64,000 nucleotides of DNA from Ancylobacter vacuolatus (GTDB lineage: Bacteria; Pseudomonadota; Alphaproteobacteria; Rhizobiales; Xanthobacteraceae): assembly GCF_030813595.1 (NCBI RefSeq), contig NZ_JAUSUH010000007.1, positions 1 to 64,000 on the forward strand, given 5' to 3'. The notes below the pieces were generated by a model. It saw nothing but the letters and a program-made list of their open reading frames with translations, made no database searches and was not told where the DNA came from. Made by a program: the position numbers and the translations under genes. This document shows, piece after piece, positions 1 through 9,062 of the stretch. Within the stretch, counting starts at the first letter, position 1, and each line of letters starts with the position of its first letter.

Positions 1-770
1 TCGGCGACGGCGGCGGCGGGGTCCTTCTGGATCCACGCATTGGTCTCATCGATGGCGCCGATCAGCGCCGCGATCACCTTGGGGTTGGCTTCGGCGAAGG
101 AGCGCGAGCCGAGATAGAACTGGTAATTTGGCACGATGCCCTCGGCCGTGGTCAAAACACGGGCCTTGCTCGCCACCTCGGCCGAGGCCTGGAACGGGTC
201 CCAGATCACCCACGCATCGATCGCGCCCTTCTCGAAGGCGGCGCGTCCATCGGCGGGCGGCAGGAACTTCACGGTGATGTCGGAAAAGGCGAGGCCGGCC
301 TGCTCCAGCGCCTTCACCAGCAGGAAATGCACGTTCGATCCCTTGTTGAGGCCGACCGTCTTGCCCTTCAGGTCCTTCACCGTCTGGATCGGGCTGTTCT
401 GCGGCACCAGGATCGCCTCGCCCTTCGGCGCCGGCGGCTCATTGGCGAAGTAGACAAGATTGTCGCTCGCCGCCTGGGCGAAGATCGGCGGGGTCTCGCC
501 GGTCTGGCCGATATCGATGGCGCCGGCGTTCAGCGCCTCCAGCATCTGCGGGCCGGCGGCGAACTCCGCCCATTTCACCGACACGCCCAGCGGCTCCAGC
601 TTCTTCTCCAGAATGCCGCGCCCCTTCAGCAGCACCAGCGTTCCATATTTCTGGAAGCCGACGCGCACCTCCGTGGCGGCGGCGAAGGCGGGGCGCAGGC
701 CGGGGGCCGCCAGCGCGGCGGTGAGGCCGGCGGCGCCGGCCAGGATCGAACGACGGGTCAGGCGGGTCAT
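1..770 (-). CDS. ssuA: Sulfonate ABC transporter substrate-binding protein (SsuA type), cut by window edge
   Basis: Periplasmic binding protein that would capture aliphatic sulfonates for the permease and ATPase encoded just upstream. The reading frame starts at ATG 770, preceded by an AAGGA ribosome site, and stays open to base 1, so about 256 residues are visible and the C-terminus is missing. The N-terminus (TRRSILAG, then a hydrophobic stretch and AFA) looks like a signal peptide, possibly Tat-dependent. The mature part has features usual in SsuA/TauA proteins: an early VGFQKYGTL segment, GAIDIGQTGETPP near residues 85-97 and IDAWVIWDPF further on. It is the last visible gene of a seven-gene leftward operon. 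Sulfonate specificity is inferred from the neighbours; nitrate or other NitT-type substrates share the fold. Confidence 0.88.
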   Translation of the reverse strand, partial: MTRLTRRSILAGAAGLTAALAAPGLRPAFAAATEVRVGFQKYGTLVLLKGRGILEKKLEPLGVSVKWAEFAAGPQMLEALNAGAIDIGQTGETPPIFAQAASDNLVYFANEPPAPKGEAILVPQNSPIQTVKDLKGKTVGLNKGSNVHFLLVKALEQAGLAFSDITVKFLPPADGRAAFEKGAIDAWVIWDPFQASAEVASKARVLTTAEGIVPNYQFYLGSRSFAEANPKVIAALIGAIDETNAWIQKDPAAAVA

Positions 771-801
771 GGCAAAAATCCTTGAGCGATGAAAAGGAAG
801 G

Positions 802-1659
802 TCAGCGCAGGGCGCCCCAGCGGCGGACTGTTGCGCTCTCCAGCCCGCGAAAGGCGACCGCCTCGACCAGCAGGCCGATGAGGATCACTGTGGCGAGGCC
901 GGCGAAGACGCGATCGGTGAAGAGTTCGTTGCGGGCGCGGAAGATGAACCAGCCGAGCCCGCCGGAAGACGAGCTGACGCCGAACACCAGCTCGGCCGCG
1001 ATCAGCGTGCGCCAGGCAAAGGCCCAGCCGACGCGCAGGCCGGAAATCAGCGAGGGCAAGGCGGCCGGCACGAGGATGTGGCGGATATAGGCGGGGCCCG
1101 AGAGCCCGTAATTGCGGCCGACAAGCCGCAGCGTCTCGGGCACCGCCTCGAAGCCCTGCAGGGCGGCGAGGGCGAAGGGCCAGATGACGGCGTTGATGAG
1201 CACGAACAGCAGGCTCTTCTCGCCGAGGCCGAACCAGAGCAGCGCGAGCGGCAGCAGGGCGATGGCCGGCAGCGGGTTGAACATCGCCGCCACCGTCTGC
1301 ACGCCATCGCGCACGAAGCTGTTCGACACGGCCAGCGACACCAGCGCGAAGCCGATCAGCACGGCGATAAGATATCCCTTGAGCAGCACGGCCAGCGACC
1401 CGGCGGCGGCAAGGAGCAGCCCGTCATTGAGGCTCGCATCCACGAACGCCTGGAACGTCTCGCCGAAACTCGGCAGCATCAGCGGGTTGGCCTGCCAGCG
1501 GGCGGCGATCTCCCAGCCGAGCGCCAGCAGCGCCAGCACGATGGGGCGCCGGAACGCCAGCGAGCGGAACAGGCGCGCCAGGCGATGGCGGCGCGGCGGG
1601 AGCGCGGCCGGGGCGTGCGCGAGGCCTTCATCCGGCAGCCGGTGCAGAACCTCGCTCAT
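802..1659 (-). CDS. ssuC: Sulfonate ABC transporter permease (SsuC type)
   Basis: Inner-membrane permease of about 285 residues in the binding-protein-dependent family (BPD_transp_1). The start MSEVLHRLPDEG at 1659 was chosen because it overlaps the stop of the ATPase gene by four bases; the frame is open further upstream, but that part lies inside the ATPase gene and reads as low-complexity sequence. Several hydrophobic helices are visible. The EAA loop that contacts the ATPase is recognisable around ETLRLVGRNYGLSGPAYIRHILVPAALPSLISGLRVG. It forms one importer with the ATPase (1656-2468) and the flanking binding proteins. The exact substrate is not decided by sequence. Confidence 0.9.
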   Translation of the reverse strand: MSEVLHRLPDEGLAHAPAALPPRRHRLARLFRSLAFRRPIVLALLALGWEIAARWQANPLMLPSFGETFQAFVDASLNDGLLLAAAGSLAVLLKGYLIAVLIGFALVSLAVSNSFVRDGVQTVAAMFNPLPAIALLPLALLWFGLGEKSLLFVLINAVIWPFALAALQGFEAVPETLRLVGRNYGLSGPAYIRHILVPAALPSLISGLRVGWAFAWRTLIAAELVFGVSSSSGGLGWFIFRARNELFTDRVFAGLATVILIGLLVEAVAFRGLESATVRRWGALR

Positions 1660-2468
1660 CGCCCGCCCTCCGTGGCGCCGAAAAGCGTGGCGTGGACGTC
1701 CTGCACCGCCTTCTCGAAGCGCAGCGTGCCGATGTCGGCGGCGTCGAACCCCGCCGTCTCGAACCGCGCCAGCGTGCGACCGGGATGGGCGCTGAGCAGG
1801 TGCAGCCTTGTGCCGAGCAGCACCGCCTCGTCGATGGCGTGGGTGACGAAAAGCAGGGTGAGCGCCCGCTCCTGCGCGATGTCGAGCAGGTCGCGCTGCA
1901 TCTGCAGGCGGGTGAGCGCGTCGAGCGCGGCGAAGGGCTCGTCCATCAGCAGCACCGCCGGCTCCATCGCCAGCGCCCGGGCGATGGCCGCGCGCTGTTT
2001 CATGCCGCCGGACAGTGTGTGCGGAAACTGGTCGAGCGCGCGCGTCAGCCCCACCCGCGCCAGCGCCGTCGCGGCCTTTTCGCGGGCCGCCGCCGCGGAG
2101 AGCTTGCCGGCCACGCGCAGCGGAAAGGCGACATTGTCCAGCACGCTCTTCCAGGGGAGCAACTGGTCGAACTCCTGAAACACCACGATCCGGTCCGGGC
2201 CCGGACCATGGACCGGCTTGCCGTTCAGCAGCACCGCGCCGGATGACGGCTTCAGAAAGCCGGCGGCCGCCTTCAATATCGAAGACTTGCCGCACCCGGA
2301 CGGCCCAAGCAGCACCAGCCGCTCGCCTTCCTCAAGCGTGAAGTCCACGCCCTCGACCGCCCGCACGGGGCCGCGCTCACCCTGATAATCGAGGGTGAGG
2401 CGACGGGCCTCCAGCACCGGGCAAAGCGCGGCCCGCGCCGCCGAAGAGTGAGGCGTGGGCGCCAGCAT
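1656..2468 (-). CDS. ssuB: Sulfonate ABC transporter ATP-binding protein (SsuB type)
   Basis: Cytoplasmic ATPase of 270 residues that powers the SsuC-type permease downstream. Walker A is GPSGCGKS at residues 55-62, the Q-loop glutamine is near 98, the LSGGM signature is at 152-156 and Walker B VLLMDEP is at 172-178. The length and the NitT/SsuB/TauB-type motif FQEFDQLLPWKSVLDNVAFPLR fit the nitrate/sulfonate/taurine group. It follows the binding-protein gene by four bases and overlaps the permease gene by four, so the three are translationally coupled. It is the second ATPase of this operon; the other is at 3515-4279. Confidence 0.92.
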   Translation of the reverse strand: MLAPTPHSSAARAALCPVLEARRLTLDYQGERGPVRAVEGVDFTLEEGERLVLLGPSGCGKSSILKAAAGFLKPSSGAVLLNGKPVHGPGPDRIVVFQEFDQLLPWKSVLDNVAFPLRVAGKLSAAAAREKAATALARVGLTRALDQFPHTLSGGMKQRAAIARALAMEPAVLLMDEPFAALDALTRLQMQRDLLDIAQERALTLLFVTHAIDEAVLLGTRLHLLSAHPGRTLARFETAGFDAADIGTLRFEKAVQDVHATLFGATEGGR

Positions 2469-2472
2469 CGGC

Positions 2473-3480
2473 TCAGCTTCCCGACTGACCGTGAAGCTCG
2501 GGGAAAGTGTAGTCCTTCCAGCTTCCGGGCTTGGTCTTGATGGCGCCGGTCCGGTAGAGAAAATCGCCGAACACTTCGGTCTTGCTGGGCACCAGCGTGA
2601 AGTCGACCTCGGGGTTCGAGATCACTTCCTCGACGAAGGCGGGATCGAGCTTGGACTGTTCGATCTTGATATAGGTCGCCGCGCCGAGCTTGCGGTCCTT
2701 CGCGGCAATCGCGGTCGCCTCCTCGAAGGCGCGGAAGAAGGCGAGATAGGTCTTCGGGTTCTCGTCGCGCCATTTCAGCGTGGTGTAGGCAACCGTCGGG
2801 GTGAACGGCCCGCCGAGAATGTCGTAGGACGACCAGACCTTGTGGATCTTCGGGTTTTTCAGCGCCTGTTCCTGGAACGGCGAATTGGAGACGTGGCCGG
2901 TGATCTCGGTGGAGCCGGACAGCAGCGCCGCCGTGGCGTCGGGATGCGGCAGCGAGACCTGGAGGGAATCGAGCTTGCCATGGTTGCCGGGGCCGAACTC
3001 CTTCTCGGCCGCGATCTGCAATTCGCGCGCCTGCACCGAGACGCCCGCCGCCGGCGTGGCAATGCGGTCATTCGGCCCGAAATCCTTCAGCGATTTGATA
3101 TCGGGCCTGTTGGTGAGCAGGTAGTTCGGCGTGGCGCCGAAGGCGCCGATGATCTTTACCGCGCCCTTGGTGCGGTCCCACAGCGTGAAGAACGGGCCGA
3201 TGCCGGCGGAAGCGATGTCGACCGAGCCGGAAAGCAGGGCATCGTTGACGGCATTGCCGCCCGAAAGCTTGGCCCACTCGACGGTGATGTCGAGCCCCAG
3301 TTCCTTGCCGTGCTTCTCGATCAGGTTCTGGTCGCGCAGGATGTGAAAGGGAATGTAGAGCGTGCCGAATTGCTGGGAAATGCGGATCAATCCCTCCGCC
3401 GAGGCCGGCACGATGGCGGCGGCACCGAGGAGCGCGGCCAGGGCGGCGCGGCGGGCGAAAGAGCGGAACGCGGCTGTCAT
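2473..3480 (-). CDS. Sulfonate/nitrate-type ABC transporter substrate-binding protein
   Basis: Periplasmic binding protein of 335 residues with an apparent Sec signal peptide (residues 1-28, ending ASA). A GGAGG ribosome site precedes ATG 3480. The mature protein starts LIRISQQFGTLYIPFHILRDQNLIEKH and has the NMT1/SsuA-like motif LLSGSVDIASAGIGPFFTLWDR. It is more divergent from classical SsuA than the partial gene at 1-770, so the two binding proteins probably differ in substrate. It sits between the two ATPase genes (34 bases after one, 4 before the other) and could serve either importer. Confidence 0.85.
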   Translation of the reverse strand: MTAAFRSFARRAALAALLGAAAIVPASAEGLIRISQQFGTLYIPFHILRDQNLIEKHGKELGLDITVEWAKLSGGNAVNDALLSGSVDIASAGIGPFFTLWDRTKGAVKIIGAFGATPNYLLTNRPDIKSLKDFGPNDRIATPAAGVSVQARELQIAAEKEFGPGNHGKLDSLQVSLPHPDATAALLSGSTEITGHVSNSPFQEQALKNPKIHKVWSSYDILGGPFTPTVAYTTLKWRDENPKTYLAFFRAFEEATAIAAKDRKLGAATYIKIEQSKLDPAFVEEVISNPEVDFTLVPSKTEVFGDFLYRTGAIKTKPGSWKDYTFPELHGQSGS

Positions 3481-3514
3481 CTAGGCCTCCGGCGCGGGAT
3501 AAGGATTAAGGCGG

Positions 3515-4279
3515 TCAGCCGCCGAGCAGGCGGCTCAAAATCTGGCCTTCGAGCGCGGCAAGCTCGGGTGAGCCGCGCCGGCGCGGGCGGGGCAGCGGCA
3601 CGTCGAGATCGAGCGCGATCCGGCCATGGTCGATCAGGATCACCCGGTCGGCGAGCGCCAGCGCCTCGGCCACGTCATGGGTCACGAGCACGGCGGTGAA
3701 CCCCTGCTCGCGCCAGATCCGCTCGACCAGCGCCTGCATCTCGATCCGGGTGAGCGCGTCGAGCGCGCCGAGCGGCTCGTCGAGCGCCAGCACGCGCGGC
3801 CCGCTGGCCAGGGCGCGGGCGAGGGCCACGCGCTGGCGCTGGCCGCCCGAGAGCACCGCCGGCCACTCGCCGGCGCGCTGGGCCAGCCCGACCTCGGCGA
3901 GAAGCGCGCGGGCGCGGGCATGGCGGTCCTCGCCCTGCAGCCGCGCGGGGGCGCCGACCTCGACATTGGCCAGCACGCGCTGCCAGGGCAGCAGCCGGGG
4001 CTCCTGAAACATGATCCGCACCGCGGCATCGTCGCGGGCGCCTGTGAACCCGATCGTGCCGCTGGTGGGGGTGTCGAGGCCGGCGAGCAGGCGCAGCAGG
4101 GTGCTCTTGCCGCAGCCGCTCTTGCCGATCACGGCGACGAACTGGCCGGCCGGAATGTCGAGATCGACGCTTTCCAGCACCCGCTTGGCGCCGAAATGCC
4201 GCGACAGGCGCCGGATCGACACGCCAAGACCGCCCGTGGTCGGGGCCGACACACCGGAAAAGGCGGCGGGCGCGTTCAT
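3515..4279 (-). CDS. ssuB: Sulfonate ABC transporter ATP-binding protein, second copy (SsuB)
   Basis: ATPase of 254 residues. Walker A is GKSGCGKS at 52-59, the signature LSGGQ is at 143-147 and Walker B VLALDEP is at 162-168. [19 protein letters not shown] is the usual Q-loop region of SsuB. The start MNAPAAFSG at 4279 was chosen because it overlaps the stop of the permease gene by four bases, while the longer frame runs into permease coding sequence. With the permease at 4276-5118 it forms the first importer of the operon, directly behind the FMN reductase gene, which is the classical ssuE-ssuC-ssuB neighbourhood. Confidence 0.92.
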   Translation of the reverse strand: MNAPAAFSGVSAPTTGGLGVSIRRLSRHFGAKRVLESVDLDIPAGQFVAVIGKSGCGKSTLLRLLAGLDTPTSGTIGFTGARDDAAVRIMFQEPRLLPWQRVLANVEVGAPARLQGEDRHARARALLAEVGLAQRAGEWPAVLSGGQRQRVALARALASGPRVLALDEPLGALDALTRIEMQALVERIWREQGFTAVLVTHDVAEALALADRVILIDHGRIALDLDVPLPRPRRRGSPELAALEGQILSRLLGG

Positions 4280-5118
4280 GGCGCGCTCCCGGGGGTCTGG
4301 AAGGCGGGATGCCATTGCAGGCAGGCGCGTTCCAGCTGGCGGGTGAGCACGTCGGCGAGCTTGCCGAGCAGCGCATAGATCAGGATCGCCAGCACGACGA
4401 TGTCGACCAGCAGGAACTCGCGCGCCTGCATCGCCATGTAGCCGAGGCCCGAGGAGGCGGCGATGGTCTCCGCGACGATCAGCGTCAGCCACATGATGCC
4501 GAGGGCGAAGCGCAGCCCGACAAAGATCGACGGCAGCGCGCCCGGCAGGATGATGCGGCGGAACAGGGTGAACGGGCTCATGCCGTAGACACGGCCCATC
4601 TCGATCAGCTGCGGGTCGACGCTGCGCACGCCGTGCAGCGTGTTGATGTAGACGGGGAAGAACACGCCGAGCGAGACGAGGAAGAGCTTGGCCTCCTCAT
4701 CGATGCCGAACCACAGGATGACAAGCGGGATCAGCGCGAGATGCGGCACGTTGCGGATCATCTGCAGCGTGGTGTCGGTGTAGCGGAAGGTGATGTCCCA
4801 CAGCCCATTGGCGATGCCAAGGACGAAGCCGATGAGGCCACCGACGGCGAGACCGGCCAGTGCGCGCAGCGTGCTGACGCCCATATTGTGCAGCAGCTCG
4901 CCGGATTTCAGCGCCTGCCAGCCGGCCAGCGCCACCGCAGATGGGGCCGGCAGCACGTTCGGCGCGATCACCCCGGCGCGGGAGAGCGCCTCCCACAGCA
5001 CCACCAGCAGCAGCGGCAGCACCCAGCCGGCGAGCCGGCCCTCCAGCCCCGCCAGACGGCGACGCAGCGGCACGGTTTTCCGCGCGGCGGGGGGCGAACG
5101 GGTCTCGGCGAGCGACAT
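4276..5118 (-). CDS. ssuC: Sulfonate ABC transporter permease, second copy (SsuC)
   Basis: Permease of 280 residues with about six hydrophobic segments, from [18 protein letters not shown] at residues 32-49 onward. The coupling loop is in [36 protein letters not shown]. The segment [14 protein letters not shown]-like (here [26 protein letters not shown]) is typical of SsuC. Its start codon shares one base with the stop of the FMN reductase gene (TGATG), and its stop overlaps the following ATPase gene, so translation is coupled through all three. Confidence 0.92.
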   Translation of the reverse strand: MSLAETRSPPAARKTVPLRRRLAGLEGRLAGWVLPLLLVVLWEALSRAGVIAPNVLPAPSAVALAGWQALKSGELLHNMGVSTLRALAGLAVGGLIGFVLGIANGLWDITFRYTDTTLQMIRNVPHLALIPLVILWFGIDEEAKLFLVSLGVFFPVYINTLHGVRSVDPQLIEMGRVYGMSPFTLFRRIILPGALPSIFVGLRFALGIMWLTLIVAETIAASSGLGYMAMQAREFLLVDIVVLAILIYALLGKLADVLTRQLERACLQWHPAFQTPGSAP

Positions 5119-5702
5119 CAGGCGGCCGCCCCCGCCGCGCGGTGGCGGGCCCGCACCCGCCCTTCGGCGGCATGCACGGCTTCTTCCACCAGCCGCTCCA
5201 GCCGCTGCTGGGCCGGCTCGGCGACGATGCGGCCATCGACCAGCTCGCGCTCGGTGAGGAAAAGCCCGGTGCCAAGCGGCTGCGCCTGGAAGAAGGCGAA
5301 GAGCGGGCGCAGCTGGTGCTCGATCGCCAGCGCGTGGCGCTCGCTGCCGCCCGTCGCCAGCAGAGCCACCGGCGTGCCGATCAGGCTGCGATAGTCCACC
5401 AGATCGATGAAATGCTTGAACAGGCCGGAATAGGAACCCTTGTAGACCGGCGATCCGACGATCAGCAGGTCCGCCTGCTCCACGGCCTGCAAGGCCTCCT
5501 CTTCCGGTGCGCCGGCGGCGGCGCGCGAACGCAGCTGGCCGATATCAGGCAGCGCGGCGACATCGATGATGCGGGACCGGGGCACGAGCCCCGCCCTGCC
5601 GCTGGCCCGCGTCACCGCGTCCACGGCAAGCTCGACAAGCGACAGCGTGCGCGAGGGGGAGGACAGGCCTCCGCTCAATCCGACGATGGTAAACTGGTTC
5701 AT
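5118..5702 (-). CDS. ssuE: NADPH-dependent FMN reductase of sulfonate metabolism (SsuE/MsuE type)
   Basis: Flavodoxin-fold reductase of 194 residues that would supply FMNH2 to the SsuD monooxygenase encoded at 6415. The phosphate-binding loop GLSGGLSSPSRTLSL lies at residues 8-22, and GSPVYKGSYSGLFKHFIDLV, the second flavin-contacting segment, is near 80-100. The start MNQFTIVG at 5702 is preferred over one ten codons upstream because of an AGAGG ribosome site and because the fold begins there. It is the first gene of the leftward sulfonate operon and is divergent from the Rrf2 regulator. MsuE of methanesulfonate systems is an equally good family name. Confidence 0.9.
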   Translation of the reverse strand: MNQFTIVGLSGGLSSPSRTLSLVELAVDAVTRASGRAGLVPRSRIIDVAALPDIGQLRSRAAAGAPEEEALQAVEQADLLIVGSPVYKGSYSGLFKHFIDLVDYRSLIGTPVALLATGGSERHALAIEHQLRPLFAFFQAQPLGTGLFLTERELVDGRIVAEPAQQRLERLVEEAVHAAEGRVRARHRAAGAAA

Positions 5703-5802
5703 GGGCGCGTGCCTCTTTGGCCGGGAAGGCAATGCGTGGCATAATCGACCCCTATTGTCTACATTGAATATAGATTATTAGTTTCGGCGACGAGGCGGGC
5801 GG
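5703..5802. promoter_or_regulatory. Divergent promoter region between ssuE operon and Rrf2 regulator
   Basis: A 100-base intergenic region holding both start sites. An AT-rich stretch at about 5752-5783 (ATTGTCTACATTGAATATAG and the bases after it) stands out from the GC-rich surroundings. Related AT-rich stretches with CATT followed by ATAGATT or ATAAATT occur before ssuD (6313-6333) and before tauA (9081-9104). This is a candidate site for the Rrf2 protein encoded alongside; the similarity was aligned by eye. Confidence 0.45.
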
Positions 5803-6252
5803 ATGCTGACCAACAAGGGCAAATACGGGTTGAAGGCGATGGTGCATCTCGCCTCGCTGGAAGCCGGCAAGACGACGATGGGCGCGGAGATCGCGCGGGC
5901 GGAGAACATTCCGAAGAAGTTCCTCGACGCCATCCTGCTGGACCTGCGCAATGCCGGCATCGTGCGCAGCAAGAAGGGGCCCGGCGGCGGCTATTGCCTC
6001 GCGCGGGCGCCGAAGGAAATCCGCGTCGGCCACATCATCCGCACCCTCGACGGCCCGCTGGCGCCGATCGGCTGTGCCAGCCAGAGCGCCTATGTGCCCT
6101 GCCAGGACTGCGAAAACCTTGCCTTCTGCGAGGTGCGGATCGTGATGACGCGGGTGCGGGACGCCCTCTCCGACATTCTCGACCGGATGACGCTGGAGGA
6201 AATGGTCAGCTTCGGGCGGACCCGGCATCCCGACCTCATGTATCACATTTAG
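5803..6252 (+). CDS. Rrf2-family transcriptional regulator with cysteine cluster
   Basis: Regulator of 149 residues. The N-terminal winged helix (NKGKYGLKAMVHLAS, then AEIARAENIPKKFLDAILLDLRNAGIV and the wing GPGGGYCLARAP) is typical of Rrf2/IscR/CymR proteins. Cysteines at 91, 100, 103 and 109 lie where IscR and NsrR carry their iron-sulfur ligands; a further cysteine is at 65. The ATG at 5803 follows GAGGCGGGCGG. Its position, divergent from the sulfonate operon and upstream of ssuD, suggests that it controls sulfonate genes in response to sulfur or cysteine status. This is inferred by analogy with CymR and IscR. Whether it carries a cluster is not known. Confidence 0.88.
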   Translation: MLTNKGKYGLKAMVHLASLEAGKTTMGAEIARAENIPKKFLDAILLDLRNAGIVRSKKGPGGGYCLARAPKEIRVGHIIRTLDGPLAPIGCASQSAYVPCQDCENLAFCEVRIVMTRVRDALSDILDRMTLEEMVSFGRTRHPDLMYHI

Positions 6253-6414
6253 GTTTCGTTCTTTTTTCAAACCTCCGGACATCCGTGTGAAAACGGATTG
6301 CGTCCGCGTTGCGCATTAGTCTATAAATTTTAGCGATAAACTTCTTTGACGGCACGGTCCTGCCCCCGCTGCGGGGCGATCGACGCCGCCCGATGTGAAC
6401 CAACAGGACGCACC
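6253..6414. promoter_or_regulatory. Promoter region of ssuD
   Basis: A 162-base gap between the Rrf2 gene and ssuD. It is locally AT-rich, with CATTAGTCTATAAATTTTAG at 6314-6333, similar to the stretches at 5752-5783 and 9081-9104. No open frame here is convincing. An AGGA ribosome site lies just before the ssuD start. Confidence 0.4.
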
Positions 6415-7602
6415 ATGTCTCACCCCAGCTCCGCACCCGCCGCCAGCGACGGCCTCAACGTGCTCTGGTTCCTGCCCACCCATGGCGACGGGCGCTATCT
6501 CGGCACCTCGGTCGGCGCCCGGGAGACCGATATCGACTATCTCCGCCAGGTGGCGCAGGCCGCCGACCGGCTGGGCTATTACGGCGTGCTGATCCCGACG
6601 GGAAAGAGCTGCGAGGATAGCTGGCTGGTCGCCTCGGCGCTGGCCCCCGTCACCAAGCGCCTGCGCTATCTCGTGGCGGTGCGGCCGGGCCTCGCCTCCC
6701 CCACCCTCTATGCCCGGATGACGGCGACGCTCGACCGCATCTCCGACGGGCGCCTGCTCATCAACATCGTCACCGGTGGCGACCCGGTGGAGAATGCCGG
6801 CGACGGCATCTTCCTCAATCATGACGAGCGCTACGAGGTGACGGACGAATTCCTCACCGTCTATCGCCGCCTGCTGGCCGGCGAGCGCGTCACCTATTTC
6901 GGCAAGCACATCAAGGTCGACGACGCGCACCTCCTGTTCCCGCCGCAGCAGGAGAATGGCCCGGCGCTGTATTTCGGCGGCTCGTCGGAGGCGGCGAACA
7001 AGGTCGCCGCCGAGCATGTCGACAAATACCTCACCTGGGGCGAGCCGCCGGCGGCGGTGGAGGCGAAGATCAAGCAGGTGCGCGCGCTCGCCGAGGCCGA
7101 GGGCCGCACGGTCTCCTTCGGCATCCGGCTGCATGTCATCGCCCGCGAAACCGACGCCAAGGCGTGGGAAGCGGCGGAGGAACTGATCGGCCATCTCGAC
7201 GACGCCACCATCGCGGCAGCGCAGAAAGTGTTCTCCCGCCTCGATTCCGTCGGCCAGTCGCGGATGCAGGCGCTGCATGGCGGGCGGCGTGATAAGCTGG
7301 AAGTGAGCCCGAATCTGTGGGCCGGCGTCGGGCTGGTGCGCGGCGGGGCCGGCACCGCGCTGGTCGGCTCGGGCGAAACGGTGGCGGCACGCATGCAGGA
7401 ATATGCCGATCTCGGCATCGACAGCTTCATCCTCTCCGGCTACCCGCACCTTGAAGAGGCGTACCGGGTGGCCGAACTGGTGCTGCCGCGCCTCAAGCTG
7501 AACCATGGCCTGGCGCAGGGGCCCACCAGCGTCAACACCGGCCCGTTCGGCGAGACCATCGCCAATGACTACCGGCCGGCCGCGCGCGCGTCCGCCTCAT
7601 GA
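6415..7602 (+). CDS. ssuD: FMNH2-dependent alkanesulfonate monooxygenase SsuD
   Basis: Bacterial-luciferase-like monooxygenase of 395 residues. It cleaves the carbon-sulfur bond of alkanesulfonates with O2 and FMNH2, giving an aldehyde and sulfite. [11 protein letters not shown]-type sequence at about 60-70 carries the conserved SsuD cysteine (Cys66 here). RLH in [24 protein letters not shown] matches the conserved catalytic Arg/His region. [25 protein letters not shown] is another family signature. The length is close to E. coli SsuD (about 380). The start [10 protein letters not shown] at 6415 has an upstream AGGA. The last four bases overlap the next gene, so the FAD-binding protein is translationally coupled. 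Confidence 0.95.
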   Translation: MSHPSSAPAASDGLNVLWFLPTHGDGRYLGTSVGARETDIDYLRQVAQAADRLGYYGVLIPTGKSCEDSWLVASALAPVTKRLRYLVAVRPGLASPTLYARMTATLDRISDGRLLINIVTGGDPVENAGDGIFLNHDERYEVTDEFLTVYRRLLAGERVTYFGKHIKVDDAHLLFPPQQENGPALYFGGSSEAANKVAAEHVDKYLTWGEPPAAVEAKIKQVRALAEAEGRTVSFGIRLHVIARETDAKAWEAAEELIGHLDDATIAAAQKVFSRLDSVGQSRMQALHGGRRDKLEVSPNLWAGVGLVRGGAGTALVGSGETVAARMQEYADLGIDSFILSGYPHLEEAYRVAELVLPRLKLNHGLAQGPTSVNTGPFGETIANDYRPAARASAS

Positions 7603-9062
7603 GTCCGGCGCAGGCACCGGTGGAGCCGAGCCGCGTGCCAGACCTTCACGTGCCGGTGGCGATCATCGGCGGCGGCTTTTCCGGCGCCGCTGTCGCCTGG
7701 CACCTGCTGCGCCTGCGGCCGCAGCTTGAGCAGGTCGTCCTCATCGAGCCGCGCGCGGAACTCGGGCGCGGTCTCGCCTATTCCGCCGCTGATCCCAGCC
7801 ACCGCATCAACGTGCCGGCGACGCGGATGTCGCTGATCCCCGACCAGCCGACCCATTTCAACGACTGGCTGGAATCGACAGGCGCCCTCGACGCCGACCC
7901 GGCGGCGCGGCGGAGCGAAGGGCGCAATTTCCCCGCCCGTGCGGTGTTCGGCACTTATGTCGCCGAGCATCTGGCCGCGCTCGGCCCGCGCGTGACGCAT
8001 GTCGTCGCCGCGGCCGAGACGGTGGAAGCACGCGGCGACGGCTACCGCATCCGCACCGGCGACGGCGCGATCATCGAGGCCGGCCTCGTCGTGCTGGCGG
8101 TGGCGCATGCGCCGCCAAGCCCGCCCTCCGCCCTCGCCCGCGCGCTGGCCACCCATCCGCGCTTCGTGCCCGACCCCTGGCAGGCCGGGGCGCTCGAAGC
8201 CGTGCGGCCGGACGACCGGGTGCTGATCGTCGGCACCGGGCTGACCATGGCCGATATCGTCGCCAGCCTGGAGCGGCTCGGCCATCGCGGGGAGATCGTC
8301 GCCCTCTCGCGCCGGGGCCTGCGCTCGCGCGGCCATCCGGCGCAGGCGCACGACCCGTTCGGCGACTTCGCCACCGACCCGGCCCGCACCGCCGGCGCCC
8401 TCGTGACGCGCATTCGCGCGGCGGTGGCGCAGGCGGGCGAGGCGGGCCAGAGCTGGCACTGCGTACTCGACCAGGTGCGGCTGCAGGGCAGCCTCATCTG
8501 GAACGCGCTGCCGCCGCCTGAGCGCGCCCGGCTGCTGCGGCATCTACGCCCGTTCTGGGACGTGCACCGCTTCCGCATCGCCCCGCAGGTGGAAGAGGTG
8601 CTGGACCGGCGGATCGCGCTGGGCACACTCGATCTGCGCGCGGCCTCGCTGCGCGAGGTGACGGTGCAGGGGGAGACCATTCTCGTCACCCTGCGCGCGC
8701 GCCACACCGGTGAGGTGACGCGGGAAGCGTTCGACGCCGTCATCACTGCCACCGGCCCGGCGCATGGGCGCGTCTTCGCCGACAATCCGGTGCTGGCGTC
8801 GCTGGAGCGCGCCGGCCTCGCCCGGCCGGACACGCTGCGTCTCGGCATCGAGGTGGCGCCCGACGGGCGCTGCATCGGCGCGGCGGGCGTGCCGACACCC
8901 GGGCTCTATGTCGCCGGCCCGCTGGCGCGCGGCACGGTCGGCGAGCTGATGGGCCTGCCTGACGTCACCAATTACGCCATCCGCATCGCCGGCGAGGTCG
9001 CCGCGCGGCTGGGCGCCGACGAGGGTTTGGTCGGGGCGGCAAGGCTTTACGCCTCCGCGTGA
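7599..9062 (+). CDS. FAD/NAD(P)-binding protein coupled to SsuD
   Basis: A 487-residue protein with an N-terminal dinucleotide motif GGGFSG at residues 24-29, followed by the acidic end of the second strand ([17 protein letters not shown]). A second nucleotide motif ([23 protein letters not shown]) occurs near 208-230, and a late ATG-type motif is in [10 protein letters not shown]. This matches the NAD_binding_9 / HpnW-like group annotated as FAD/NAD(P)-binding or hydroxyacylglutathione-linked proteins. No member with a firm sulfonate role is known to me. The four-base overlap with ssuD suggests that it acts on the same substrates or products, for example aldehyde handling or flavin supply; that is inference. 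Confidence 0.82.
   Translation: MSPAQAPVEPSRVPDLHVPVAIIGGGFSGAAVAWHLLRLRPQLEQVVLIEPRAELGRGLAYSAADPSHRINVPATRMSLIPDQPTHFNDWLESTGALDADPAARRSEGRNFPARAVFGTYVAEHLAALGPRVTHVVAAAETVEARGDGYRIRTGDGAIIEAGLVVLAVAHAPPSPPSALARALATHPRFVPDPWQAGALEAVRPDDRVLIVGTGLTMADIVASLERLGHRGEIVALSRRGLRSRGHPAQAHDPFGDFATDPARTAGALVTRIRAAVAQAGEAGQSWHCVLDQVRLQGSLIWNALPPPERARLLRHLRPFWDVHRFRIAPQVEEVLDRRIALGTLDLRAASLREVTVQGETILVTLRARHTGEVTREAFDAVITATGPAHGRVFADNPVLASLERAGLARPDTLRLGIEVAPDGRCIGAAGVPTPGLYVAGPLARGTVGELMGLPDVTNYAIRIAGEVAARLGADEGLVGAARLYASA

Noticed and set aside
802-2295. A 497-codon minus-strand frame that would extend the SsuC permease upstream
   Set aside because: The upstream 212 codons lie inside the ATPase gene in another frame and read as Arg/Gly/Ala-rich shadow sequence; the ATG at 1659 with ATGA overlap is the sensible start.
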